This document shows, piece after piece, positions 44,401-55,895 of a DNA stretch of 64,000 nucleotides. Position numbers and translations under genes: made by a program. Numbering within the stretch: the first letter of the stretch is position 1; every line of letters begins with the position of its first letter. Under the pieces are notes generated by a model. It saw only the letters and a list, made by a program, of their open reading frames with translations. It was not told the origin of the DNA and did no database searches. This DNA comes from Microplitis mediator (Eukaryota > Arthropoda > Insecta > Hymenoptera > Braconidae): the NCBI RefSeq assembly GCF_029852145.1, contig NC_079972.1:11592986-11656985 (forward strand), given 5' to 3'.

Positions 44401-46506
44401 GTCGTAATTGAGAAAATAAAGGGAAGAAATAAGTGAACCGTGTAATTGAAAAAATCATTAATCTTTAGTACTGAGAAACAATTTATTTTCTTTCTTCCAC
44501 ATAAAAACCAAAAAAAATAATTAAATAATTATATAATTATTCAGTATAATTTAAAATGAGTAAATTTAAACGCAGTAATTTGTCGTTGATAAAATTATAA
44601 GGGAGGATATTTTGCAGACGCCCAAAGTAATTAATTCCAGACGGAAGTTTTCGAGTTTAAAGTTTAGAAGGTTTTAATATATATATGTATATTTTATAAG
44701 TGTAGTAGAGTGTAATGTAGCCGCAAAAGCGTGGCATTTTGGGGCGAATTGAAATGTAAACGAGGAACAACTAATGTTGATATATATATACATAGACACA
44801 TATATGTGTAATGTAATAATACCCTCCCATGTGTACACGAGCAAACCAAGTGGCGAGTTTGTAGAGTGAAAAGTTGGAAAGTTCGTTATACAACGTGACG
44901 TTTTCCTTCCATTCGTACTCTGGGGAAATACTTTGAGGGTATATATGAAACTCGGATCATTTTACCCGACGTACTTGACGTAAATTCTACAGTGACAGCT
45001 CATCAAATCTACACGTATCAACGTCATTATATCGCATGCAATAAATGCTATTAAATTTCAAAATTCCACGTGGAATTAAAATGCACTTTTGTGATTTAAT
45101 TTTTAAAAAATCTAAAAATTTATTTTACTCCAGAGTATTTTAATAAATTTTCTAATCTCGGCTGATAAAATTAATTTTTTACGGTGACTTAATTAATTAC
45201 TTATTTTTTAATAAAATTAATGAGGGTTACCTTAGTCTTAGAAGCGTGGAAATCGTCGGCAATATTTCTAAGATTGGCGCCAACACTTGCCCACTCGGTT
45301 TCATTGCACGAGTGGCCGAGATGTCGACAGCAGACGCTGTTAATATTGTCGGACCTGCTGGTGGCGCCCTTTTCGAGGACAGAGCTCTCAGACGTGAGTC
45401 TTCGTCGCCGCGGCCGTGGCCTCGGACTGGGCACTGGCGCTGCACTGCACTCTGGAAACTGGAAGGCCGCATCCCGCGTCGGGCTGCTTGGCGCCGAGAC
45501 AGTTACTTGGGGTTCCGGCGACGGCAACTGCTGGACCGCCGATAACACCAGGTCCGGGAGCGGCAGACGCGACAGATCCGAGTCTATCAGCACGATCGGA
45601 TGATCACGACTTACTCCCGTGTCTCCCACTCGTCTTGGCAGGCGATCTGAAAAAATATTAATTTCATAATTAGCCTTTTTTTTTAAATACGCCCATAATA
45701 TATGTGATTAAATTTTTTTACGAGTCTTCAACACTCGGTATAATAATAAATAAAATAAAAGTTTAAGTAAGAGCAAGTCATGTGAGAAGATATTGTTGTA
45801 TATAGATAAATATATAAAAAAAAAAAACATATTTTATAGTCATAAACCCGTTGCACATGGAGTATTATACTGCAAGTATTTTAAGTTTATCGAGTCTAGA
45901 CTCGAAGACGAGCCCCAAGGCACAGGAAAATTCTCCCGCGGTTTCTCAAATACTAGTTCGCTAAATTAACTAAAATTACACATGAGAAAAATCAATTTCT
46001 ATTTTCACCTCAGGTTAATATTTAACTAAAAATTACCAAATCACAGTAATGATAATAATAAGTATAAAAAAAACATTTATTTAAACCCAATGATTTACTG
46101 ATGGCATTTTGCATAAATTATCAATTATTATTTATAAATTGAGCGTATAACAAAGTGTTATACCCTCGGGTACTATATATTGTTCGCGTCACTTATGTGT
46201 GCAGTAGCATCCTTGACATTTACAACTAGTTATACTATCTTTCACTTGTGCAACATATTAACATCTATTGCAAAAGTGTTACACGCATTTTATTATTATT
46301 TTTTTTTCCCCTATCAAAATTGCAAATTGCATTAAATTTAATAATTTGATCTGTTTTCAATACATACTATTATTTTATTAAATTCATTTATCTTAAAAAA
46401 CTTGACTGTAATTAAAGTCTAAGTATGATTTCAAGTAATAAAGTAACACGTGGACCCGCATGTCATTTTTTATGTTCAATAAACTAGTGCAATACACCCT
46501 TGAAGC

Positions 46507-46546
<40 letters not shown>

Positions 46547-49500
46547 GCAGTTGATACAACAAAAAATGACTCATACATTTATCCTTCACACTTGCATATG
46601 TCTCTTTATTACATGTTAACAAATACTTAACACTCGATTTGAATTCTCTATACAATCCAACTAAATACTAATCCATCTTTATGTACTTTTTAAAATTAAT
46701 CAACAATCTAGCGGATTTTAAAATTAAACATGATGAATAATAACGAATTTTATCATCAACAATTTTAGTTGTCAATAGTCTTTAGTCTAGAGTAATGAGT
46801 TTCGTTGCAACCCGTGGGCATTTTGCTAATGTGTTGATATGTATAAATGTATGTACTATATATAAAAGTATATAAGTCGCTTTCAGCACAAAGAACCTCA
46901 CTCAAGGCTATTGTACAGTGTGTAGAGAAATATAGATGTAGATGTTAGATGTAGATGCAAGTAATATAAAAGAGTTAAGAGGGAAAAGAGTTAAAAACTG
47001 CGCACGCGTTACTCTGTCCCTCAGTCCTTAAATCCCTCTTCGTACTGACTTGCAGTACTCAGTCACCTATATGCCAACATTTATCGTACTCGGTATCAAC
47101 CGACCTGCTTTACTCTTATTTATATATACATATTTAACTCACACGTGCGTTTATTATTATTCGTCACCGGACTTGTAAGAAAAATTTAATTTACAGGCCG
47201 GGTTCCATGTCTTTGACTTTTTTTTACAATTACTCAATTGTTCTTGCAGTCAAAGTTCAGACAATTAATCATTTACTTTATTTATTTCAAATTTTGGTAT
47301 TTTTACAAATTAGTCATTACTTCATATCTGAAATCTTGTCACTGACATTCAATTCAAATTAATTACGTCCATCATGTCAAGATAAAAATTAACAAATCAT
47401 TTTTTTGGTATTTGAACCTGATGTATCTGAAGATCGGAACGTTTTTCGCGCAACGATAATGGAAAAAATTTATGTAATTCAAGTACTTAAGGAGTAGTTT
47501 CGCAGGTCGGTGTTGGTCTGAGATTTTCAGCTGATATACCAGCATCTAAATGCGAAACATTTCAGAAATCTAGTCAGTAGATTTTTTACTTTCCAATTTT
47601 ATTTTTTTTTTGTTGCGCGAAAAACGTTCCGATCTCCAGGAACACACCCTAAGGTAAAAAATCTAGTACTCGATCACTCCATATCTTTATATATATATAT
47701 ATTCTAGTTCTCTGATCGAGTACTGGGTCTTATACGTTCTTCAAGAAAAAAAACTTGAGGGTAGAATAAAACTTTTCGTCTCTTGTATATTGAAATTACT
47801 TTGGATAAAAAAATAAATCTGCACTTATATATTAAAATAAAACCGCGAATTGAAAAGAAAAAAAGTAAAATTACTAAAATCTATATTTATTTATAGTTTA
47901 TGAAAACTGATATAAAAGTTTATTTGTAACTCTTGATTGTGACTAGTGGGTATAACCCGTCGGATGACGAAGTTGTATATTTTCTCAAAGTATTGGCTAA
48001 ATATAAAATAAGCTTTCTGTCATTGATTAATTATACTTGTTAAAGTTGATGTAGATATAATTGATTATAGAAGTAAATCGATAGATATAGAGTATACTCT
48101 ATCATGTAAGCGGGAAATGGTGCGAGGCGTGACCGCAAAGTTCTTTATAGAGTAGTTGTGTGTGTGTTACAAATGTTGAGTCGCGAAACTGCACCAGTAC
48201 TAGCACCAGTACGGTGCATGTACATATGTACTGTACATTGAGTACAGACTACACACCCGGTGTAACCTCACGAGCGCGTGCACAGCTGTACTCGTTCTAT
48301 AAATATTCAAACTCTCGATCTGATGCAACAGCACGCGCACCCTCCGTACTCACTGCTACAGCAATTCTCTCTTTACTCTTTTACTTTACTCGATATTCCT
48401 ACCGTACCGAGTTTTGTTTTAAATTCAACGGACCGTGGTTATTGACCCGTCACTTATTTCAATATTTTATTTATTTATTACTTTTAATTTTCCTCATTTT
48501 TTTTTTTTAAATCAAAATTAGTTTTTAAATTTTTTTTTTGCAATTCAACTTTTCGACTTTTTTTTTAAATTTACATCCAAATATTTTTATTATTGCACTG
48601 AAAAAAAACAGGAGTGAACTAGATTTGATTTAAATTCGCATTCACTCTGATTCAGAGTTTTGATATCAAAGTAAACTTTCTTTAGAAATGAATTTTACTC
48701 CGGACTAGAGTTTAAATATTAAAATAAAATCCACTTCGGAATAAATTTTACTCCGAGGGAATGAAATAAATTAACAGACGTCCACTCCGCATTTAATCCG
48801 AGTTCACTCCGAAAATTTGAAAATTTAAATTCAAATTAAATTTTGTAAAATTAATTTTTAAATAATAATAATAGATGTTATTATTTATGTTTAATATTTG
48901 TACGAATAAAATCGTGGATTGAAAATAAAAACTTATTTTTGTCTATTCTTGATAAATTGAACAAGTCGATTCCAGTCGAGTGTCGAGATAGATAAAAATT
49001 TTTTAACTCATTTATCAAGTCTATGACACTTGATATTTAATTTGTCAAGCGAATAAATTATAAATACTACGTATATATCATATATTTTTTGTTTTATTAA
49101 AAAAAATATATATATAATTATATAAATACATTCTCGAGTCACTTCACAAATTAAACATTTAATATTTAACAAATACAAATATAAATATAAATATAAATAT
49201 AAACAGATTTAAATATATTAACAAATGTAACGAATTAAACTCAGACATTTAAGTAATTTAATAAAACTTAACGCAAGACAAATTTAACTTTAAATTGTCA
49301 AATGACATCACTCACAATCACTTTAACGACATAAGACATATTTAATACAGTAAATGCTAAATTTTAAATTACTGTTAAAGGTACGATTAATAAATAATAC
49401 CTATGATATAATAACTTTTTTTTTGTTATCTATTACGTGATAAGTCAAGACGAGCCTCCTTATCATTTTTTTTTTCATACATTTTCTCAGAATTTCCTAT

Positions 49501-50225
49501 CATTTTTTTTTCAATTTTATCAGTAAATTTACTTTACAATTCGCTAATTATTTCTGTCATGAAATTTAACTTCAAAAATTTTTTCAACTCCAATTTTTTT
49601 ATAAATTTTATCATCAATTTCTTCTGTCAATTTTTTAATTTAATTTAAATTTTCATGTCAACTTTGAAATTCCTGAAGTTCCCCGACAATTAATAATTTT
49701 GGAATTTTTTTTTCCAACAAATAAATTCCGAAAATAAAAAACTAAAAAAATGCACACATAGAAAATTTCAGACACTATAAGTGCAATTTTTTTAAATATT
49801 TTTTTTTTATAATTTATCACTTAGAAAAAATTTCAAAAATTATTAAACATCGACTGACCAGTATCAAATTTTTTTTGACATTTCCGCAAAATTACTCCAA
49901 TTTAAAAAATTACTTACAATTCGACTTACATTACTCGCTCAAACTTTACATAAATTTATAATTTTCAAATATACAGTAGTTACAAGATACATAAACTTTA
50001 GTCAGTTTAAAAATGAACAATAACCCAAAGGGAGAGTAATAAAAAAATTCCTAGAGTACAAAAGTACGTAACAACAAAGTACTCACGATTGCGAGAGGGA
50101 TGCTGAGCACTCCTACTCCTGAGGACCTGTTGCAGTGCCGCGTAGAGGTCCAGCATCAGCTGCTCTAGCTGTTGGCTCTGCGCCTCGGCCTCGTCTTCAG
50201 ACGGCAAGTTAAACGGAATAGCCAT
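41486..50225 (-). CDS. BH3-only, tail-anchored protein (candidate apoptosis regulator)
   Basis: Coding exons on the minus strand: 50225-50087, 45646-45231 and 41665-41486. Donors are CAATC|GTGAGT and ACTAAG|GTAACC; acceptors are TTTTTTCAG and TTGTTACAG. Phases 1 and 0 join cleanly to give 244 aa ending in TAG. Residues 7-35 form an acidic then amphipathic helix (EQLMLDLYAALQQVL). Residues 75-140 are Pro/Ser-rich with a basic RPRPRRRRL. Residues 168-182, VGANLRNIADDFHAS, match the BH3 consensus: h1 V168, h2 L172, h3 I175, small A176, invariant D177, D178, h4 F179. The C-terminus, LWTTVALYLGWRLV within residues 227-240 with flanking Arg, resembles a tail anchor. In known families the BH3 helix binds the groove of Bcl-2-like proteins at the outer mitochondrial membrane; that role here is inferred. 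The leader exon is separate (acceptor at about 50253). Coding GC is much above background. Introns carry several MITEs. Not firmly assignable to a named gene. Confidence 0.82.
42498..43015. repeat. Foldback element (acagaaaaaaa...gcgcaaaaaattttt), interrupted
   Basis: In the second coding intron of the BH3-only gene. Ends acagaaaaaaaattatttcg and ttttttgcgctgtgta; inner arms tttttacttgccctgagaaa and ttttcttagggcaagcaaaa pair. Split by the family F copy at 42572. Confidence 0.7.
42572..42973. repeat. MITE family F, copy 2 (nested)
   Basis: Starts cacgcagaaaattttacggt and ends accgtaaaattttctgcgtg. It lacks the insertion that splits the 12386 copy and otherwise aligns along its length (cagtatggaattattgtaaa, taccgatactgtag). 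Confidence 0.8.
43920..44117. repeat. MITE family I, copy 3
   Basis: Starts gagtgtgaatgtagcagaca and ends tgatgtctgctacattcacactca; inside the second coding intron of the BH3-only gene. Confidence 0.75.
46508..46546. repeat. ATA microsatellite
   Basis: About twelve uninterrupted ATA/AAT units in intron 1 of the BH3-only gene. The poly-Ile frame it creates on the minus strand is spurious. Confidence 0.9.
47422..47645. repeat. MITE family A, copy 4
   Basis: Starts tgtatctgaagatcggaacg and ends aaaacgttccgatctccaggaacaca; core gaaacatttcagaaatctag. It preserves the uninterrupted tttttcgcgcaacg word that shows the target of the nested insertion in copy 2. Confidence 0.75.
47652..47742. repeat. 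MITE family D, copy 3 (short)
   Basis: ctaaggtaaaaaatctagtactcgatcactcc at the left and gatcgagtactgggtcttata at the right around an AT run. It directly follows the family A copy. Confidence 0.55.
48604..48840. repeat. Repeat family K (ggagtgaa/ttcactcc words)
   Basis: Begins gaaaaaaaacaggagtgaac and is built of repeated actccg/cggagt words (gaatttcactccggactagag-type blocks). Related sequence is at 52840-53043, which ends gtttcagtgta, and at 55763-55895. Boundaries are approximate. Confidence 0.5.
49675..49865. repeat. MITE family H copy (diverged)
   Basis: Left end gaagttccccgacaattaat, right end ttaaacatcgactgaccagtatc, with the tagaaaatttcagacactataagtgcaattttttt core typical of the family. 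Confidence 0.6.
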
Positions 50226-50252
50226 CGTGTAATTGTCTAACAGTTAATTGCA

Positions 50253-51500
50253 CTGAAATTCCAAAATAAAAACAATAACAGAATGTCCCTCCACTAAACA
50301 CCAACCCAACCTCAACAAATAGTTTATCTATTTCTCTTCACTGTCAACAAATTTATCAGTACCAAAGTCTTTTACAAATAATCAACAAACCCTTCGATCG
50401 AGTCTTTTCACATCTACTTCAATATTTGCCGTCATAGTTTACCTCCCACGCACGTCAAGTCACCACCGAAAATCCTCCAAAAATTATTACTATTAATTTT
50501 CTTTTTTTTTTTTTTAAATGTCAGTTTACTGACGACGTCTGAAGCGTCGATACGGAGGATCTTCGAATGGATCTATTTCCATAAGTGTAAATTATCGCGC
50601 TTCCGCGATTAAACTCCAAAGAAAAAAAAAATTAATGTCCTTTTTTTTTCCTTTTTTATTTGACGTTTATATTTTTTTAATCAAATGTCACTTGTAAAAT
50701 TAATTAAATAATAATTACAGAAATAAAAATAAACACAATCACTTAAGAGTCTTGTCTTGAGATAAAACTCACAGATCACAGTTGTCCAGATGTAGAAAAA
50801 AATATTATATTTAAAATCACTACTAGGTAGCAATTGACTTATTTATATAATATTCAAATAATTTGTTTAATATACAATATGTATATATTGTTTATTATAA
50901 GTTTTATTATTTAAAAATAATATGAAAAGCACGAGATCTCGACTGAGCTAACGATTAAACGCGTCTACTCTCCTCGAGGTCTGGTGTGGCAATGATCGTA
51001 AGCAAACGTTGCTCCCAAACTCACGACTAAATCCCCTCTACTGACTCACAACTACTGTGTAACCCCCACCCTCAAGTGAATTTTCACGCTCGCTCCCCTC
51101 CGAGCCGCTACCGTGACTCGCGATCGCGCGTAGACCCCGAGGGAAAAGTGGGAGGAAAGGGGGAAATGTGCGCGCGCACCGCGTGGACCGCGAGTTAGCC
51201 GCGACGCACGAACTGTAATGTAACGGAGTAGAGTCCGGAGTCAGAGGGGTTTGTATTGGGGATCGGGTACTGTACTGGGGCTGGGGGCTGGGGACTGGGG
51301 ACACTACGAGTTTACTACAACTACTAGTGTGTGGAGAAGTGGAAAGAGTAGGGAAGAGTTAAAAAATAAAATACCCATGTATGTTGTAGATTGTAGAGAA
51401 GTATTAAGTGTACGAGTAGTAGGTCGGTGTCCGCCGAGGGGGGGAGGAATTACTCCAAAAGGGTAAAGGGGGACGGGGGTTCGAACGATCCACGATCCGT
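50253..51500 (-). promoter_or_regulatory. CpG-rich promoter and leader region of the BH3-only gene
   Basis: A minus-strand acceptor (tttggaatttcag) at about 50253 shows that the leader is spliced. A donor-like gatct|gtgagt reads leftward at about 50774, so a non-coding first exon may end there. From 51040 to 51260 the sequence is exceptionally CpG-rich for this window (gactcgcgatcgcgcgtag, gtgcgcgcgcaccgcgtgg), with no TATA box. This fits a broad housekeeping-type promoter. The open frames across it are composition artefacts. Exact start not determined. Confidence 0.5.
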
Positions 51501-51593
51501 GATGTAGGGACGTAATTCGCGGTTTTAAAAAAATCAGAGCTCTTTTTTTTATTTTTTTTCTTTCAGCTTTGTAATTGTATGGTTGAGATAAAT

Positions 51594-51629
51594 TGTGTGT
51601 GTATGTGTGTGTGTGTGTGTGTGTGTGTT
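51594..51629. repeat. GT microsatellite
   Basis: About 17 GT units with one interruption (gtatgt), upstream of the BH3-only promoter region. Confidence 0.9.
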
Positions 51630-54600
51630 GAGGGACAACGGCTTATGCATTGGCTCTTGCCACTTGCCATCACCAACGTGCCCGAGCGTAACTGCGTAGT
51701 TTGTACACCCGCGGTCTTTTACTTTAACTCTTGTACTATAAGTTTATGTATTTTATGTGCACTGTATGTTTGATTTCAAGTATTGGAATTTTTTTCTCTA
51801 TTCAAAATGAAGATCTATTGATATAAGCATTGATACGAGGGAAGTTGAAGTACAAGCTGGAGTTGGATATTTTATTTGTTGATGCTTATAATTGATTAGA
51901 TGCATGAAAATGTACTTGAACTTTATTGTTTGATATTTATAAATTATTTATAAGAGGACTTATTGATTAAAAAAAAAAAATTATCATTTTTTATTCAACT
52001 CAGATATAGGATTGTTCGGAATTGCGGTAATTTTTAGGAAATAATTAATGAGTGGAATAAAATATTCAGTATTTAGATTTTTTTATTTATTTATTAACTA
52101 TTGAGAAACAAAAAGAAAAACGGGTCAATTAGCGAAAAATTTTACCAATAAATTTATATCACTCAATTAAAAAAAAAAATTTTTTTCATGTGAGAAAAAT
52201 CCTTTTACTATCAATAATATTCGCAATTTCATAAATAATGATTAGTAGTCAACAATTAATTTGATTTGACATTTGATTTTTTAACTGACACAAATTCGAT
52301 AGTTCGTAAAAAAAATCAATTTTCAATATAGACAGAGTCATCCGCCATGGGGACATTAATTGCACATTCTGCATAAGATATTTTTATGAACGAAAAAAAA
52401 ACGTAATCGATCAGTATGAAATTTAATGGGACACTCATACGTAATAATTTTATAATTTTGCTTTTACTTTATGTCTTTATTGCTTAATTTAAATATTTTA
52501 TATATTTAATAAATCTTATATATAAATATAAATTAAACAATTATGTGATATTTTTATAGCCGGTTAACGAATAAATACCTTTCAAATATGTTTACTTATA
52601 TATGATTTATTGATCGATGGCCATAAATAATAAATATTTATTTTTGAGTAAATTATTATAATTAATAAATATTATAATTATTATTTTCTTAATAATTATG
52701 GTAAAATTTATTTCCACGTCATTTTAGTTGCGAATATTTTGTATTGATATCATTCACCGTTGAAGGAAAATTCTAAGTATGCGTAAAATTTATAAAAATT
52801 TTTTTAAATTTTTGTAGTTCATTTAAATACTAAAAAATTGGGAGTGAATTCGAAGTGATTACGAATTTTACTTCAATCCAAATTCACTCCGTAACTCGGA
52901 GTTCCGGAGTTTAAAAAAAAATCACTCGCATATGGAGTAAATAAGGAGTTTGCTTTTTCATAGGAGTGATTTCAAAGTGATCTGTATTTTATTCAAATAC
53001 TCCGGATTTAATCCAAGTTCACTCCTTAAATTTGTTTCAGTGTATAATTAATATTCCAGCACTAAGCAAAATAATTAATTTAAAAATACAGTACTACCTC
53101 TGTAAGTTACGACGATTTGGGACCGTCGCAATAGTTCGTGGGGCAATAAAAGTATTAGTTCGATAGACTCGGAGCTAGAAAGGGTATATCGGTGTGAGGG
53201 GTCGTTAGTGTCTGTAAACGCATGCAAAAAATTTATCAGTTTAATTTTTCACTTTCCGAAATCAATATAAATAATTATTATTCAATTTTACAACAATTTT
53301 GCAATAATGAGTCAAATAAATTTCCTACAATTGATGTCGGAAAGTCAGCACAAGCTTGGGCGTTATCCCGAGTATTGGTCTCAATATTAATATCTCTCAT
53401 TTTTATTTAAACTATAAACAAATAATAATTATGCAACACAGTGATTTAATATTAAAAGTATTGTTCACAAATAATGATACTTAGACAAGTAATATAATAG
53501 AGATAGTGTCGTACAAATATCAAAATGCACTAAGTATTTACTAATGCAATAATTGGTTACGCAGATAATTATAATAATTGTAATACACGATAGTCTGGTA
53601 TTTCCTAAAATTTTTGCATGTCCACATTGCCCCCGACATTGTACGATAAATCATTTTTTTTTATACAATATTTTTATAATAAGATCTGCAATTTTTAAAT
53701 TAAACAATGATGTCCTGAAATCCTAGTGCATTCATGCGTTAACATTTTTATTGATATCATATATCTCGTATATTATTTTTTATCTTGGGAATGCAATATT
53801 TGTTGTTATTAGAATTATTATTATTATCATTACATTGATGTAGATAGGGAGCATTGAAGTAATGAAGTAGCGTAGTTTTAAATACCTCCAGAGAAAGGTG
53901 GAGTGGATTGGTGAGATCGGAATTAATATATCTTTTATTATTACTATGCACATACATATATATATGAGGTCGTAATTGACGATTAAGATTAAATATAATT
54001 TTCTATACTACTTAGTAACTGAGTAGCGTACCGAGTACTGAGATTCTCCCAGCTGGTTACCGAGTTTTGTTTTGTTATAGATTTTTATTTCGCCGTGGAA
54101 ATTAATCGAGAGTATTAATGTGGTTTTTTTTTCCTCATCACTTTCTTCGCTTTTGTTTCCGTCAGTACCTACGCAGTAAATACTGAATTGCATTTCGATG
54201 AATTGTGAATTATATTTCATTATTATTATTGTTATTAAATTTTATTCGATGATCGAGGCATATTCTATTCACTTTCAATTGCATTGTTACTCAAAGAAAA
54301 GAGAAATTTTATAAGATTATTTTTTAGCACGAATTAATATCGCACTTCCGTTATACCCTTGCCAAGGTATTGCTTTATTAACTTCTATTTTAATTTTTAA
54401 TTAAAAAAAAAAATATTAAATTGAATTATATTAAATTTTTTGTTTAGTTTCACGTACAGAACATTAATACTGTTATTATATTTATTATTTATTTAAATGT
54501 ATAATGTATAATAATGGTTAGTATATAAAGAATAATAGGAGATCCTCGATTGCGGAATTGAATTGTGCATTCATGCAGCAGCTAATGCTAGAATAGTATT

Positions 54601-54952
54601 GTATATATGTATATGTATATGTATATATGGATAAGAAGATATTGCAGAGATAGTATAGTACGCAAGCAGTAACATAAGTAAAACGTCTGGTATCTTAAGT
54701 ACAGTGGCACGTTTTACTCTCCTCTCAACAGATAGATATGCACTTCGCATTATCGTTATATGTAGACAACATGCTACTACACTGGGACATTTCGTGTACT
54801 GAGTACAGAGTGAACGATTTTAAAAGATGAAAAAATACTTGCTATAGGTTAACAGTAAATAATCTGCTATTCAAATGTAAATATAAATTACCTAAAGTGG
54901 CACAAATAATAGATAGATTTTTTTAAGTAAATAATATTTTTCAAAGTCACTA
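51630..54952. other. Non-coding DNA with two repeat fragments
   Basis: 52840-53043 is a family K copy (aattgggagtgaattcgaag to ccttaaatttgtttcagtgta). At 53092 a single CAGTACTACCTCTGTAAGTTACG end resembles a pogo/Tigger terminal repeat, but no partner end was found. The rest is AT-rich unique sequence without a supported gene. Confidence 0.4.
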
Positions 54953-55206
54953 CACGGAGAAAAATGTTGGCTCAAAACCTATCAATTTTTATTATGCTGT
55001 CGACCAAACTTGAAACAGGAAGGGAAAGATCCAAAAGATTGTTATTAAATCTTATCGATAAGTGTCTCGCGCGTAGTAAGTATTATGATACAGCATAATA
55101 ATTGGTCGTATGAGCGTGATAATTTTTTGGATGCTTCCCTTCCTGTTCCAAGTTTGGTCGACAGCATAATAAAAATTGGTAGGTTTCGAGCCAACAATTT
55201 TCTCTG
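54953..55206. repeat. MITE with TA-CACGGAGAAAAATG ends
   Basis: 254 bp; cacggagaaaaatgttggct at the left and agccaacaattttctctg at the right; TA flanks. Long inner arms tattatgctgtcgaccaaactt pair with aagtttggtcgacagcataata across positions 54993-55170. Confidence 0.8.
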
Positions 55207-55258
55207 TATACATTGTAAAAAATCGCGAAGCGAACGCGGATTAAATTCGGACTGTTTA

Positions 55259-55750
55259 CCCGAGTCAAAAAACAAATTCGGATTTAAGTCTCAAAGTTCT
55301 CAATGAGGTTTTTGAGGATCAATTTAGAATTTTAAGATTGACAACAGTATAGAAAGTTATCCTAGTTTAGTCTTCAAAGTAGTAGTTACGTCCAATTGTA
55401 CCACTTTGAGGACTAAACTGGAGTAACATAATCTGGATTAGAGCCTCAAAATACTCATAACATGAAGGAATAATTTTATCCGCGTTTGAACCTCAAGTCT
55501 CATTCGACGTTTTCTCTCTCCTCCCTTTTCTATGTAAAATTTTTAAAAGTCCGAAGTATAACTTTTCATTCGTTGAGGATTTTGAGGTCTTAGTTACAAT
55601 TTAAAATCGATAAATTATTCGCACTTAGACCTCATAGTTCTCATTGAGGATTTTGAGTACTAAAGTAAAGTTACTTTCTGAGTGGCAAATAAAACATCAA
55701 AGAAATTGAGGCTTTTGAGGACTAAACTAGAATTTGTGTTTCGACTCGGG
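55259..55750. repeat. 492-bp foldback element with CCCGAGTC ends
   Basis: Starts CCCGAGTCAAAAAACAAATT and ends tttcgactcggg. The interior repeats gaggatttttgagg, cctcaaagt and gaggactaaactgga. It shares its terminus with the elements at 8581, 14566, 34958 and 63245. A family K fragment (55763-55895) follows immediately. Confidence 0.75.
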
Positions 55751-55895
55751 TATTTATTTCATCCTCTCGGAGTGAAATTTACTCCGAAGAGGAGTTTATT
55801 TTAATATTAAAACTCCGAATCGAAGTAAATGCGGATTTAAATAAAATCTAGACTACTCCGAAATAACTCCAGATTTTTTATGGTGTATTGTTTTT

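Noticed and set aside
45220..45661. Overlapping plus-strand open frames of 81-127 codons
   Set aside because: They are antisense shadows of the GC-rich BH3-encoding exon; no plus-strand splice sites or homology support them.
48160..48510. Plus-strand frame of 116 codons
   Set aside because: Thr/Ser/Tyr-rich then poly-Phe/Leu, driven by dinucleotide and T-tract composition inside an intron of the minus-strand gene; no recognisable domain.
51038..51304. Minus-strand frame of 88 codons, Ser/Pro-rich, in the CpG block
   Set aside because: Explained by high GC of the presumed promoter; no donor in phase with the BH3-only start exon and no homology.
53092..53200. Single pogo/Tigger-like end (CAGTACTACCTCTGTAAG)
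   Set aside because: No matching opposite end or TA-flanked partner found, so not called as an element.
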